NCBI GenBank assembly: GCA_001970955.1
Contig: MPUH01000880.1
Location: 1 to 30,780, forward strand
Direction: 5' to 3'
From: Stentor coeruleus
Lineage: Eukaryota; Ciliophora; Heterotrichea; Heterotrichida; Stentoridae
Length of the DNA stretch: 30,780 nt
Shown here: piece after piece, positions 1-9,125 of the stretch
Layout: each line of letters opens with the position of its first letter
How positions within the stretch are numbered: the first letter of the stretch is position 1
Translations under genes and position numbers: made by a program
The notes under the pieces: model-generated
The model's input: only the letters and a program-made list of their open reading frames with translations
Database searches by the model: none
What the model was told of the DNA's origin: nothing

Positions 1-950
1 ATATGGACCTTGTGTTTATATAGGGATTTGGATTGGGGTTTTGTGGGTTTTTATGAAGAAGTTGATTAGAGGATTTGGAATTAAGCTTTGATTATAATGT
101 TTAATAAGATTGTATTTTTTTTTTTGGAGACTGGTTTGGAAACTACAAAAAAATTATATAGAAATCTGGTTGAGTTTTTTAGAATTAGTAATGGGTAGAT
201 TATAAGGGAAAATTTAGATTTATTAGATAAAGAAGCTGGAGAAAAGGTAAAATTTGAGGTACATAAGATGATTCTTGAGTATAAATGATTTAAACTGAGG
301 CATTTTATTAATTGGTTAAACCTATGTGTTTGAGTTAAGATTTATATACAAATAATTGGAACTTGATATTTTTTTGAGTGAATATACAGTCATAAAGTTT
401 AATTGGAGGAATAGGTGCCTATCTTTATGCAATCTCTCCATTTAACTGATAATTATATTCTCATTTTTTTTGGAAGCATGCATATTAAGGCTTACCATCA
501 ATTATTTACTATTAAAAATATATTTCAACTACTCTTATAATTTATCTTATTGATTTTTATCTATTACATCTTCTGCTTTTCACAAAACTAAATTATTCCC
601 ATAACCATAATTTTATAAAATCTCATTTTCCCCTATCTTTAAATGTATCAGCCTAATAAAAAATAATATCCAAAGCAAAACTACTGAGTTTTAAAGCTTA
701 TAAAGATAAAAACACTTCGATAAAATGAATTGAAGTATCAAAACCCCTAACAGAACTAAACAATACATTTTTAATTAAAGCATAATGAAAAAAATGCAAA
801 AACATCAACAAACCTTCTAAACTATATATATTTTTTAATAAAACCTAACTATCTTCCATATCATTAAGCTTGATATAAATTCTTCAAAATCCTCACAACC
901 ATCTTATTGCATAACTTATCCCCAAATATCAGCATCTTGATAACAACAAT
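1..950. other. Gene-free left edge with a sharp strand-skew switch
   Basis: No convincing coding region is visible. Bases 1 to about 470 are G-rich and C-poor on the plus strand (first 60 bases: 19 G, 2 C). From about 480 to 950 the pattern reverses (541-660: 4 G, 24 C). The right half matches the C-rich leader seen upstream of every plus-strand gene here and presumably holds the promoter of the methyltransferase gene at 951. The left half looks like the leader of a minus-strand gene, or the tail of a plus-strand gene, lying beyond the edge. A T-run lies near 116-125. Confidence 0.5.
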
Positions 951-1622
951 ATGAGAAAATTATTTAGGATGCTTAGTTATGGAAAAGAGCTTGAAAAAGA
1001 ATTTGTGCATACAACATATGAAAATATCGCTAAGCATTTTTCTGACACTCGCTATAAACCCTGGCCCAAAGTAGACAAGTTTCTTCATAATCTTGGACCT
1101 CATTCACTAGTTCTTGATATTGGATGTGGCAATGGTAAATACATTCACTCAAATCCTTTAACTCGTATTGGAACTGATATGACACAAAATCTTCTTGAAA
1201 TCTGTTCATCTCGTAAATTTGCCGTCTTTCGTGCGAATTGTTTAAGTCTTCCAATTCAATCTTATCGCTTTGATGCTGCAATTTCTATAGCGGTAATTCA
1301 TCATATGTCTACTATAGAAAGAAGAGTAAAAGCACTTGAAGAAATTTTAAGGGTATTAGTTATCAATGGCAAAGCTTTAATTTATGTTTGGGCTAAAGAA
1401 CAAGATGAGAGGAATTTTGATGAACAAGATGTTTTTGTACCTTGGAAATCTAATAAGCAAGATGGGGATACTTTTCAAAGATATTACCATGTTTTTGTTA
1501 AGGGAGAACTTGAAGATTTAGTTCAGAGGGCTACTGTGGATGGGTGTAGTTTTGATATTGTTGAGAGTTATTATGATAGGTCGAATTTGTGTGTTATATT
1601 GGAGAAAGTTAGGAAAAATTAA
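951..1622 (+). CDS. TRM9: TRM9/ALKBH8-type tRNA wobble-uridine methyltransferase
   Basis: This 223-residue protein is a class I SAM-dependent methyltransferase. The SAM-binding motif I, VLDIGCGNGKY, is at residues 54-64. The N-terminal block EKEFVHTTYENIAKHFSDTR (15-34) and the following YKPWP are the family signature of Trm9 and of the methyltransferase domain of ALKBH8. The SIAVIHHMST segment (112-121), RYYHVF (177-182) and the late YYDRSN block (207-212) also fit. The known family methylates 5-carboxymethyluridine at tRNA position 34 and needs the small partner Trm112; no Trm112 gene is visible here. It lacks the AlkB and RNA-recognition domains of animal ALKBH8, so it resembles the stand-alone yeast enzyme, though a little shorter. 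The ATG at 951 follows an A-rich context. A second in-frame ATG at 969 is possible but would trim only six residues. Confidence 0.88.
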   Translation: MRKLFRMLSYGKELEKEFVHTTYENIAKHFSDTRYKPWPKVDKFLHNLGPHSLVLDIGCGNGKYIHSNPLTRIGTDMTQNLLEICSSRKFAVFRANCLSLPIQSYRFDAAISIAVIHHMSTIERRVKALEEILRVLVINGKALIYVWAKEQDERNFDEQDVFVPWKSNKQDGDTFQRYYHVFVKGELEDLVQRATVDGCSFDIVESYYDRSNLCVILEKVRKN

Positions 1623-2181
1623 AGATAATTGAAGTTAGGTTGTTTTTGAATTTGTATAATTTGGTGATAGTTTTTTGGATTTTTATATTTTTGGATTTTT
1701 TACAGGAAATTAGTATTGAAGGAAGGAATCAAAAGAGTTTTTTTAAATAATTAGAGTATTTTGTGATTAAATTCTGAATTAGTTCTGTTCATTTTAAGTA
1801 ACTTTATAATTATTCAAATTAAGGTTCTATGATGTTTATTTCAACCGATTTATAATCGATATAATAACGAAATTTTAAACTATATATCCACTTTTAGAAA
1901 GCTTTAAACTAATAACGAAACCTAACAAAAAGTTCATCAAAATAAAATTACTATAAAATTATTAACCTCAACTTCTTCCTGTGCTTCTCACCTTATAAAT
2001 CTCTTAATTTACTCTTAAGCAATACATCATAAATTAAGTCTCATCTAGCAATCCAACCTTAAAAAAATTACAATAAAAACTCTTCAATTCTTTAAACTGT
2101 CAATAAAAAAATCAATCTAAAAGATACACTAAAATGCATTAAAAATCAAACTGAAATTCACTTCTCAAAGATACACTTATA
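1623..2181. other. Intergenic spacer, 559 bp
   Basis: No gene is seen. The first 150 or so bases are G-rich (1621-1740: 26 G, 2 C) and probably form the methyltransferase 3' region. From about 1860 the strand is C-rich and G-poor, as before other plus-strand starts, and likely includes the promoter of the gene at 2182. Confidence 0.5.
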
Positions 2182-3018
2182 ATGAATTTTGTATCAAGCG
2201 ATTTAGAAAGGTTGAAGGCCAATGTAAATAAGCCTGAAGATTCAGAAATTGAAATAGAAAAAGTCTCTTCATTCCTGAAATATTATCAAGATAATCCTAT
2301 TATCTTATCTGATTCTACAAGTTATTTGAAGAAAGTTAGTGAAAATGCAGATGTTGATGTATGCAATAATACTTCATTCTTGGAAAATGAATTAGAAAAA
2401 CTGAATATTTCAACAAGTAAAACTGAAGATTCACAAACCTCACCCAAGAATTCAAAATCTAAAATTGAAAACAATTTGCACTTCTTTGAAAAATTCATAG
2501 AATTCATGAAAAGTTGGGAAAACAAATTAGAAAAATTGGAAAATCTACAAGTTGATATAGAAAAAGATATCCGTTCACTTAAAGAAACAAAAGAAATGAT
2601 GGAAATTAGATACTTGATAACAAGTCTAGGAACTTGTCTTGAAAATATATTAGATCAGAAACTTTATGTGGAACATATAGACCAAAATGCTATTAATAGA
2701 ACTCCAATTAAAAGAAATGTTCCAATTTTTACAGCTTTGATAAAATTGATTTTGAATCTTAAGGATCATAATATTATTGCTACACTAAAATTTTCCAATT
2801 GTCAGAGATATATTTGGGGGATTGAAATTGAGGATGATTTTGCTAGGAAACTTATTGTTGAAGTATTAGCTTCAAAAGGTTTAAGACCGAAAGAAAGTGG
2901 GTTTTTGGTTATTATGTTTAATGAAGAAAACTATAAAAGGGTTTTAAAGAAAAAAGCGACTGAGGAAAGACAGAAGAAGAGAGAGGCAAGAAAAATAGGA
3001 AAGTATTATAGAGAGTAG
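2182..3018 (+). CDS. Uncharacterised coiled-coil protein
   Basis: This 278-residue protein is not one I recognise. Residues 1-95 are acidic and Ser/Asn-rich. Residues about 95-145 are rich in Lys, Glu and Leu with heptad-like spacing, suggesting a coiled coil. Residues about 175-250 look like a small folded alpha/beta domain, with hydrophobic strands around IFTALIKLIL, YIWGIEIE and GFLVIMF. The tail from about 255 is highly basic (KKKATEERQKKREARK), consistent with nucleic-acid or microtubule binding or a nuclear signal. The ATG at 2182 is the first in frame after the C-rich leader. It ends with TAG. The folded C-terminal part makes a real gene likely. No function is assigned. Confidence 0.75.
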   Translation: MNFVSSDLERLKANVNKPEDSEIEIEKVSSFLKYYQDNPIILSDSTSYLKKVSENADVDVCNNTSFLENELEKLNISTSKTEDSQTSPKNSKSKIENNLHFFEKFIEFMKSWENKLEKLENLQVDIEKDIRSLKETKEMMEIRYLITSLGTCLENILDQKLYVEHIDQNAINRTPIKRNVPIFTALIKLILNLKDHNIIATLKFSNCQRYIWGIEIEDDFARKLIVEVLASKGLRPKESGFLVIMFNEENYKRVLKKKATEERQKKREARKIGKYYRE

Positions 3019-3593
3019 TTTAGTTTTTTTGCTTGTAAATAATCATGATTTTATTGACCTTAGGCTGATTTTTTAAGTTGTAAATGAATTATTTTATATT
3101 GTCGAATTGATTATAGATTATTATTATATCAATTAGCACATATTACAATAAAAACATGGATTAAACAAAATAAACTTAACTAAAAACTCTCGAATTTCTT
3201 ATCATTTCATCAGACTCAAGTGGTATAGATAAAAACCCCTGCATATAACAGAAATTTTTTTTTAGATTTTAGTACAATAATCTTAATTACCTGCCAAAAG
3301 TTGGTTTATTCTGATAAAAAAAAATCATATATGCCTAGGTAATTAAAAAGAAAAAAATATAAAAATTTAATCATTGTATGCTAAAAAACGCAAATAAATC
3401 CAAAATTTAGATTAATATTCACTTCTTAGTACTTAATAAGATCTGAATTTACTAGGTATTTATATAAATCTAGTTTTTAATTAACATATACTACAAGTTC
3501 ATAATATTCCACATAAGAAATCATACTTTTTCAGAAGGTTTTTTCCAATAAATTTACTTAGTTTTTCACAATGATTTCTTACAATTTAAAATC
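3019..3593. other. Intergenic spacer, 575 bp
   Basis: No gene is seen. A short G- and T-rich 3' segment (3019-3110) gives way to an A/C/T-rich, G-poor leader before the long coiled-coil gene. A-runs occur around 3320-3360. Confidence 0.5.
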
Positions 3594-6581
3594 ATGGAAG
3601 AAGGAAAGAAAGAATTAACAGGGGAAAGCTACTATAGCGACACTGATTTGACTGGACATCTTCGAGAAAAGATAAGAACGCAAGCACAACGTCTTAGGGC
3701 ACTCGAGCAATACCGAATGCTATGTGAACAGAGAATTCAAGAGCTTTCCCCTGGACATGCTTTACCAGTTAAGCAGGAACATTTAGGCTCAGGTGAAACT
3801 CTATCCGAAGAACTCCAGCTAGCAATCAAAAAAATATCCCGCCTCGAATCCCAACTAGCCCAAAACTCAGTCAAAGAGCCCGAACAAAACAACTCTGAAC
3901 TTACTCAGCTTCAAGAAAAATACAATTTTTTAATCAAAGATAAAAACGACCTTGAAGAAAGTTTACGAGCCGAAATGCTAAACTGTGAAGAACAAAGAAC
4001 TTATATAGAAGTCTTAAAACAAGCAATTGAAGCTAAAACTGAAGAATACATAGGTGTAAAACTTGAACAACAAAACATAGCCGAAGTTCAAAAAGCAAAA
4101 TCCAAAAACGATGATTCACGAAGAGAACAAGCTAAAATAAAAAACACTTTATTAGACTATGAAAGTCAAATAAAAAGGCTTCAAACTCAATTTAAAGCTA
4201 AAGACATCGAAATTGAAAGTTTAAAAAAAGAAAGAGATCAATTAGAAATCCATTTAACACAAGCTGCTGAAGCATTACAAATAGCTGAAGAAGAAGTTGA
4301 TAAACTTGAAGAAGAAAAATGTAATTTACTTGAATATGTTGATGAGCATTCAACTAAAGAACAAGAAATGTCAAAAGAGTTAAATGAACTTAGTGAATGT
4401 TTTGAAGAAATGAAAAAAGATTTTGATGAAGCTAAAGTGGAGTTGGGAAATGAGAAAAAAATTAAGGAAAAACTTGAATTGCAGATGGATGTGTATAATG
4501 AAGAGATTTTTAAAGCTAATCAGATAGTGAAAGAACTACAGAACTCTTTGAATTCATATAAAACTGGCACTGATGATAAGGAAAATATGATAAGGAAACT
4601 TAAGGAAGACCGTTTGAGTTATGAAATCAAAGTAGAAAGTCTTCAAGCAAACGTCACAACTTTATCAGAAACTTTAAAAGAAACACAAACTGAGCTTGAA
4701 AACTCCCAGAAAACAATTGAAAGTATTAAAAAACAGGAACAACAAAAAAATGAAACTCTAAATAAACTGAAAAACGACAACTATTCAGCTAATTACGAAC
4801 TAGAAACCTTAAAAGAAACCCTAAACGAAGCTAAAAAAGAACTAGAAACCCATAAAAAAGAGTTCTTAGAACTTGAAAGGTTACGTGAAATGGACATAAA
4901 ACAAATCCAAGAATTTAAAGTTAAAATAAACCAATACAAAAGCAAATTTGATAGTCTTGAAGAAGATAAAAAATTCAAATCAGAACTTGAACAATTCCGT
5001 CTTTTAGACCAAAACAAATTCGACTCATTACAAGAAGAGTATAATGAATTACAAGAAAACTATAGAGAAACCCAACAAAGAGAACTTATTCAATCTGAAA
5101 GTTTAAACGACCTTCGTAAACATAATTCTGAACTTTCAAGAGAAATCGAAGACCTTTATAAGGAAAATCATGAAATCTCAGCAGAATTAGGGAAAAAAAA
5201 CCAAGAATATGAAAATTGTTATATAAAATTATCTCAGTTGTCCAGCCATTGTGAAGCTTTGGAAAATGAAAAAAAAAGATTGGAAATGCAGTTGAGGACT
5301 GAAAGGAATAATAATAAAGGGCTTAAGGATCAAGTGAATATGGAGAAAATAAAAAATGATGAAAATGAAAAAAATTTTGCTGAAGTTTCTGGGAATAATG
5401 AGAAACTTAAAAAAACTGTTAGAGAAAAAGATGATGAAATACAAGGGTTGAAAATGCAGTTAAAAAATCGTGATAGGGAGTTAGAAGATGAAAGATTAGC
5501 TAAAGTTAAATATTTGGAAGACTTTAAAGATACTATGGGTAAATTAGAAAGCAAAGAACGTGATTATGATAGAAACCTTGGGGAAATCGTAGAATGTTGT
5601 AAACTTATCGCAAGTTTTGCTGGTAAATATTGTATATCAACTCACGACTATCGAGCTAATGTTTCTAGTGTTTATAAAGAATTTATCATATCGTGGAAAG
5701 AAAAAATAACATCAAGTCCAAAAATGTTATATTCCTGGATTCAAAATACTATCGAAGAAATCGAGTCATTAGCACGACAAATACAAGAAATCAACAAAGA
5801 CTCAGCCACACAATCTTCTGAGCTTCTTAGGCTAAACCAAAAACTGGAAGGTATAAACACTGAAGAGTTTTCTCAAAAACAAGAAAATTCTAAGCTCAAA
5901 ATCCAATTGGAGTCGTTTACAAAAAAATATGAGTCTCAAGCCGAAAGTTCAGAAAAGGAAATGAAAAACTTAAGACTTGAAGTAAAATCTTTGAAAAACG
6001 AAATCTCATATTTAAATACAGAAAATAACAGTCTTAGAGAGTCTCTTAGCAAAAGTCAATCAGAAAACCAGGAGTTAAAAATAAACTCAGAGATTTTTAA
6101 ATCAACCCTTCGTAGTCATGAAGATAAAGTAATCCTTTTAAGAACAGAAAAAAACCAATTAGAATGTTTATTATCCCAAGTCCAAAGAAGTATAGCTTCT
6201 AATGAAATCACAAAAATCTACAACGAGTTATCACGAATTCGTAATGAAATCGAAACATTAGAAAGAGAAAGATCAAGTATCGAATCTCAACTACGTAAAT
6301 ACGAGTCTGAACCTAAAGGTAAAGATAATGATACATTCAAAGATTTAAATCAGAAACTCATACAAATTGATAGGCAGATAAGAAACTATAGAAAAACAAT
6401 GCAAATATTACAAGAAGATGCGAATAAGGAAGAAATGGTTCAGAAACTTAGAGGTAACGATAAAGACCACACAAGAAAAAACAGTGCGCAAAGTGCAGGA
6501 AGTCCACAAACTATTAAATTGCTGAATGCTAAATATATAGAAAATTCACAGGGTGTAAGGAATAGGACTCCTTTTAGTTAA
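3594..6581 (+). CDS. Long coiled-coil protein, probably cytoskeletal
   Basis: This 995-residue protein is almost entirely Glu/Lys/Leu/Gln-rich with continuous heptad character, as in golgins, centrosomal and basal-body scaffolds. Two parts are not simple coiled coil. The head (about residues 20-60) contains LREKIRTQAQRLRALEQYRM and the block LSPGHALPV, and looks like a conserved family signature, but I cannot name the family. A Cys/aromatic-containing stretch at about 660-720 (from LGEIVECCKL to SWIQNTIEEIE) looks like a small folded insert. The C-terminal 40 residues are polar and probably disordered. No motor, kinase or calponin-homology domain is seen. The base composition swings between C-rich and G-rich along the gene (see findings). 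A centriolar or basal-body role is only a guess from composition. Confidence 0.85.
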   Translation: MEEGKKELTGESYYSDTDLTGHLREKIRTQAQRLRALEQYRMLCEQRIQELSPGHALPVKQEHLGSGETLSEELQLAIKKISRLESQLAQNSVKEPEQNNSELTQLQEKYNFLIKDKNDLEESLRAEMLNCEEQRTYIEVLKQAIEAKTEEYIGVKLEQQNIAEVQKAKSKNDDSRREQAKIKNTLLDYESQIKRLQTQFKAKDIEIESLKKERDQLEIHLTQAAEALQIAEEEVDKLEEEKCNLLEYVDEHSTKEQEMSKELNELSECFEEMKKDFDEAKVELGNEKKIKEKLELQMDVYNEEIFKANQIVKELQNSLNSYKTGTDDKENMIRKLKEDRLSYEIKVESLQANVTTLSETLKETQTELENSQKTIESIKKQEQQKNETLNKLKNDNYSANYELETLKETLNEAKKELETHKKEFLELERLREMDIKQIQEFKVKINQYKSKFDSLEEDKKFKSELEQFRLLDQNKFDSLQEEYNELQENYRETQQRELIQSESLNDLRKHNSELSREIEDLYKENHEISAELGKKNQEYENCYIKLSQLSSHCEALENEKKRLEMQLRTERNNNKGLKDQVNMEKIKNDENEKNFAEVSGNNEKLKKTVREKDDEIQGLKMQLKNRDRELEDERLAKVKYLEDFKDTMGKLESKERDYDRNLGEIVECCKLIASFAGKYCISTHDYRANVSSVYKEFIISWKEKITSSPKMLYSWIQNTIEEIESLARQIQEINKDSATQSSELLRLNQKLEGINTEEFSQKQENSKLKIQLESFTKKYESQAESSEKEMKNLRLEVKSLKNEISYLNTENNSLRESLSKSQSENQELKINSEIFKSTLRSHEDKVILLRTEKNQLECLLSQVQRSIASNEITKIYNELSRIRNEIETLERERSSIESQLRKYESEPKGKDNDTFKDLNQKLIQIDRQIRNYRKTMQILQEDANKEEMVQKLRGNDKDHTRKNSAQSAGSPQTIKLLNAKYIENSQGVRNRTPFS

Positions 6582-6597
6582 CTATAATAATTCTAAT

Positions 6598-6801
6598 ATG
6601 GGCTGTGGGATAGGTAAAGAAGGTAAGATAACCCCTAAGATAACAAAAAGAAGTGAGGCTGAAGTTCAGCAAGATATTATTAATAAAAATAAACAGTTTT
6701 CATTATATACTGTGCGTGAAGAACCAAGTGAATTTGAGCAGAGTTATGCACCTTCAAAAAGACAGTCGATTTTGAATCCTAATGAAGTGATTTCAAAATA
6801 A
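6598..6801 (+). CDS. Small putative N-myristoylated and palmitoylated protein
   Basis: This 67-residue protein begins MGCGIGK. Gly2 followed by Cys3 is the classic context for N-terminal myristoylation with neighbouring S-palmitoylation, so membrane anchoring is likely. The rest is polar and charged with no recognisable domain. It starts only 16 bp after the stop of the 995-residue gene, on the same strand but in another frame. A separate promoter would therefore have to lie inside the upstream gene, or the two could share a transcript. The fitting lipidation start, and the G-rich C-poor DNA that begins only after its stop, argue that it is translated. A 37-nt intron joining the two frames is conceivable but less attractive. 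Confidence 0.6.
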   Translation: MGCGIGKEGKITPKITKRSEAEVQQDIINKNKQFSLYTVREEPSEFEQSYAPSKRQSILNPNEVISK

Positions 6802-7230
6802 GTAAAAAAAAATAATTCAGGATTGTATTATATAAATAGACTGTGTGTTTGGGGTTTTTTGTTTATGTAAATCTATAAAGCGTTGTGGGAATTTATAGTA
6901 AAACATTTTATATTGAAAAATGCAATAGTTTCAAGTTAAATTATATGATTTTATTGTAAAAAGTAGGATTATAGCTTGGGTTTATGTTTTTACAGGTTAA
7001 AAAGTTTGAGTAATATAATTTTATATGTAAAAATTAGAATGTTTTTGTGTTAAAAATATAAAGTAAAAGTGTATGAAATAAGTTTTTAATTGTATTAAAA
7101 AATGTGTTTGTTTTTATTTATATTTTGTGTATGATTTCGCTAAGTTGCATGTTTTAAAATTAGAATATTGAAGTTACTTTTTTAATTAATGGGAATTTGT
7201 ATATATACATGTAAGTTAGTAAATTACAAA
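6802..7230. other. Intergenic spacer before the tRNA, 429 bp
   Basis: No open gene is seen. The plus strand is very A/T/G-rich and almost free of C, like the 3' flanks of other plus-strand genes here, but unusually long. It may include the 3' untranslated region of the small gene and the 5' flank of the tRNA gene. Confidence 0.5.
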
Positions 7231-7314
7231 GCATACATGGCCGAGTGGTCTAAGGCGATAGACTCAAGATCTACTGGAAGCAATTCCGCGTGAGTTCAAA
7301 TCTCACTGTATGCA
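7231..7314 (+). tRNA. tRNA-Leu (anticodon CAA)
   Basis: The 84-nt sequence folds as a class II tRNA. The acceptor stem GCATACA pairs with TGTATGC (7307-7313), followed by discriminator A at 7314. The D arm is GCC/GGC around the usual Leu-type loop. The anticodon loop CTCAAGA carries CAA at 7265-7267, reading UUG. The long variable arm has a GGAA/TTCC stem, and the T arm is GTGAG-TTCAAAT-CTCAC. The one flaw is an A-C opposition at the outer pair of the anticodon stem (27-43). CCA is not encoded and there is no intron. The internal A-box and B-box regions look intact. Confidence 0.95.
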
Positions 7315-7321
7315 TTTTTTT
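7315..7321 (+). terminator. RNA polymerase III terminator
   Basis: A run of seven T residues follows the tRNA discriminator base directly, the normal Pol III stop signal. Confidence 0.85.
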
Positions 7322-7462
7322 AATAATTTTAACTAAAGTTTTGATTATTTTTCCCTATAGCGGCAATTTAAAAAGTACAAAATGCGAAGCATTTTGTCAA
7401 ACAATGACACCTTTATTTATATAAAATTTAAAGAAAAAGTAAACTTTTGATTGAAATTTATA

Positions 7463-8464
7463 ATGGAAGACCTAGAAGACCCTTTGCAACTTAAAATTTT
7501 ATTAAAAGAAAAATTTGTTGAATTAGAGCATGTTAGTAAAGAATTCAGAGATTTTCAAAGCATGTCTAAACTTCTTGAAGCTGAGCTGGAATCAGAGCTC
7601 GAGTCTGCTATGGTAGCGAAAATCGAAGCTGAAAGAGAAATAATAGGATTTAAAGACAAAAACATAAAACTATCCCTTGAACTAAGCCAAAAAACCAAAG
7701 AGCTTTCAATAAAAACCAAAGAACTTGACATAAAAACCAAAGAACTCCAAGCTTTAAAACTATCATCAAAACTCAAACCTGAAATGCTTGAAGAAAAAAA
7801 ACTCCCAAAAGCTGAAGATGACCTAAAAACTATATTAAAAGAACTTGAAATCCTCAAAGGGCAAAAATCAGACTGGGAAAAAGAAAAAAAGTCTTTTAAA
7901 GACAAAATCGACAAACTCGAAAATGAATGCGCGGAAAAAACAAAAGACTTAGAAAACTTGGTAGAAACTAAAAAAGACTTAGAAAAAAACAAACGTTTAC
8001 TAAAAAAAAAAGCTGAAAAAGCTGAAAGTGATTTGATAGTAAAATCCAGGGATCAAGATGAAAATGCTAAAAAAAATAAAGAAAAAACCCAAGAAACTAT
8101 AGAAAAACTAGAACAAAATATTAAAACATTAGAAAATGATAATGAAAAAATGAAATTTAGGATACAAACTTTACAAAAAGATTCTAAAGAAATGTTGGGA
8201 CAATATCAAAAAGCTTTGAAGAAAATTGAAATTTTAGAAGATGAAGTGGAGGAGATGTGGGGGAAACTACAGGGTGGGGAGAAAAACAAAAAGGTTTTGC
8301 AGGAAATGCAGAATAAAAGAAGGGCTAAGACTCCTGAAAGAGAACATGCTGATGATTTTCGTATTTTGATTGATAAGATGGATGAGAAAGATGCGATTTT
8401 TATGATTGATACCCTTTTAGATTCGATTTCCACTAATGCTAACAAATTTAAAAGCAGTAATTAA
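7463..8464 (+). CDS. NudE/Nudel-like coiled-coil protein
   Basis: This 333-residue protein is coiled coil for most of its length. The N-terminal part (about residues 15-65) contains EFRDFQSMSKLLEAELESEL, matching the pattern of NudE/NDE1 proteins (a -EFQE-S-ELEAELE- signature), which tether Lis1 and cytoplasmic dynein. Three perfect seven-residue repeats of the type KTKEL follow. A second coiled-coil block precedes a basic segment (KRRAKTPERE) and a helical C-terminus. The ATG at 7463 is chosen; the frame is open upstream only to a non-ATG codon at 7451. It converges on a dynein light chain gene. The coiled coil is certain; the NudE assignment is moderate, because charged coiled coils can match by composition. 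Confidence 0.7.
   Translation: MEDLEDPLQLKILLKEKFVELEHVSKEFRDFQSMSKLLEAELESELESAMVAKIEAEREIIGFKDKNIKLSLELSQKTKELSIKTKELDIKTKELQALKLSSKLKPEMLEEKKLPKAEDDLKTILKELEILKGQKSDWEKEKKSFKDKIDKLENECAEKTKDLENLVETKKDLEKNKRLLKKKAEKAESDLIVKSRDQDENAKKNKEKTQETIEKLEQNIKTLENDNEKMKFRIQTLQKDSKEMLGQYQKALKKIEILEDEVEEMWGKLQGGEKNKKVLQEMQNKRRAKTPEREHADDFRILIDKMDEKDAIFMIDTLLDSISTNANKFKSSN
7691..7753 (+). repeat. Three tandem 21-bp repeats encoding heptads
   Basis: Units at 7691-7711, 7712-7732 and 7733-7753 share AAAACCAAAGA and encode K-T-K-E-L plus two variable residues. One unit equals exactly two turns of a coiled-coil helix, so copy-number change would keep the heptad register. Confidence 0.85.
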
Positions 8465-8726
8465 CGGATTTATAGTATAAAATTAAAACCTTGTAGATTG
8501 TTTTTGATATAAATTCCAATATATAAATTTACTAATTCCTCTTTAATCATAAACCTTTAATCTTTTCATAAAACCAAAACTTATATACAATATTCATTAA
8601 CCTTCAAATAAAAATTTAACCTTAATTATCCTTCATCAATAATCACCTTTATTCCACATATAAAACGATATCTTTTAACTTTTTGATTCTAAAATCATAA
8701 AAACTATTAAAATTTCTAAGCAGTTA

Positions 8727-9032
8727 CTAAGATTTTTCTTCAGTTGTTGCATCCTTGTTTGTTTCTTGTATTATAATAATCCTGAAGTTTTTACCTGGTG
8801 CTATTATAATATCATGCTTTCTAAGGGTAAATCTCAATAAAGTCATATCGTTACTTGGATCAACATCTCTGACAATATTCCTAGCTTTGTCAATCAACTC
8901 ACCAATATTGTAAATATATTTGTTAACTTCAGACTTTAAGTCGATATTGCTACGTGCGACTGAACCGTCAGGTCCTGTTATTATAAGATGGACCTTTTTC
9001 ATACGGTTAATCGCTTCTTCTATTTCTGACAT
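8727..9032 (-). CDS. DYNLRB: Dynein light chain, roadblock/LC7 type
   Basis: This 101-residue protein is a full-length roadblock/LC7 light chain, a homodimer that binds dynein intermediate chains in cytoplasmic and axonemal dynein. The core is all there: an amphipathic first helix (EEAINRMKKV), strands around HLIITGPDGSVARSNI, the long helix ELIDKARNIVRDVDP, and the final strands LRFTLRKHDIIIAPGKNFR then IIIIQ. The family is about 95-105 residues, and here only a short polar tail is extra. The ATG at 9032 lies 93 bp after the stop of the V-ATPase gene on the same strand. Confidence 0.95.
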   Translation of the reverse strand: MSEIEEAINRMKKVHLIITGPDGSVARSNIDLKSEVNKYIYNIGELIDKARNIVRDVDPSNDMTLLRFTLRKHDIIIAPGKNFRIIIIQETNKDATTEEKS

Positions 9033-9125
9033 TTATAAACTTATTGAAATTATGTTAATATTTAAATACTTTTAACACTTAATCCATAAAACTTAACATA
9101 AATCCTAATTTCCTATATTGGCTTA

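Noticed and set aside
4793-5554. Antisense Ser/Phe-rich open frames inside the long coiled-coil gene
   Set aside because: They are the complement of Glu/Lys-rich codons and show no protein features. The same holds at 7555-7992, 8206-8445 and 16216-16756.
6577-6613. A 37-nt GT-AG intron that would join the 995-codon and 67-codon frames
   Set aside because: Length and sequence fit no repeated pattern in this window, and the MGCGIGK start is a better explanation. RNA data could reopen it.
7451-7462. Earlier start for the NudE-like gene
   Set aside because: The codon at 7451 is TTG. The first ATG in frame is at 7463.
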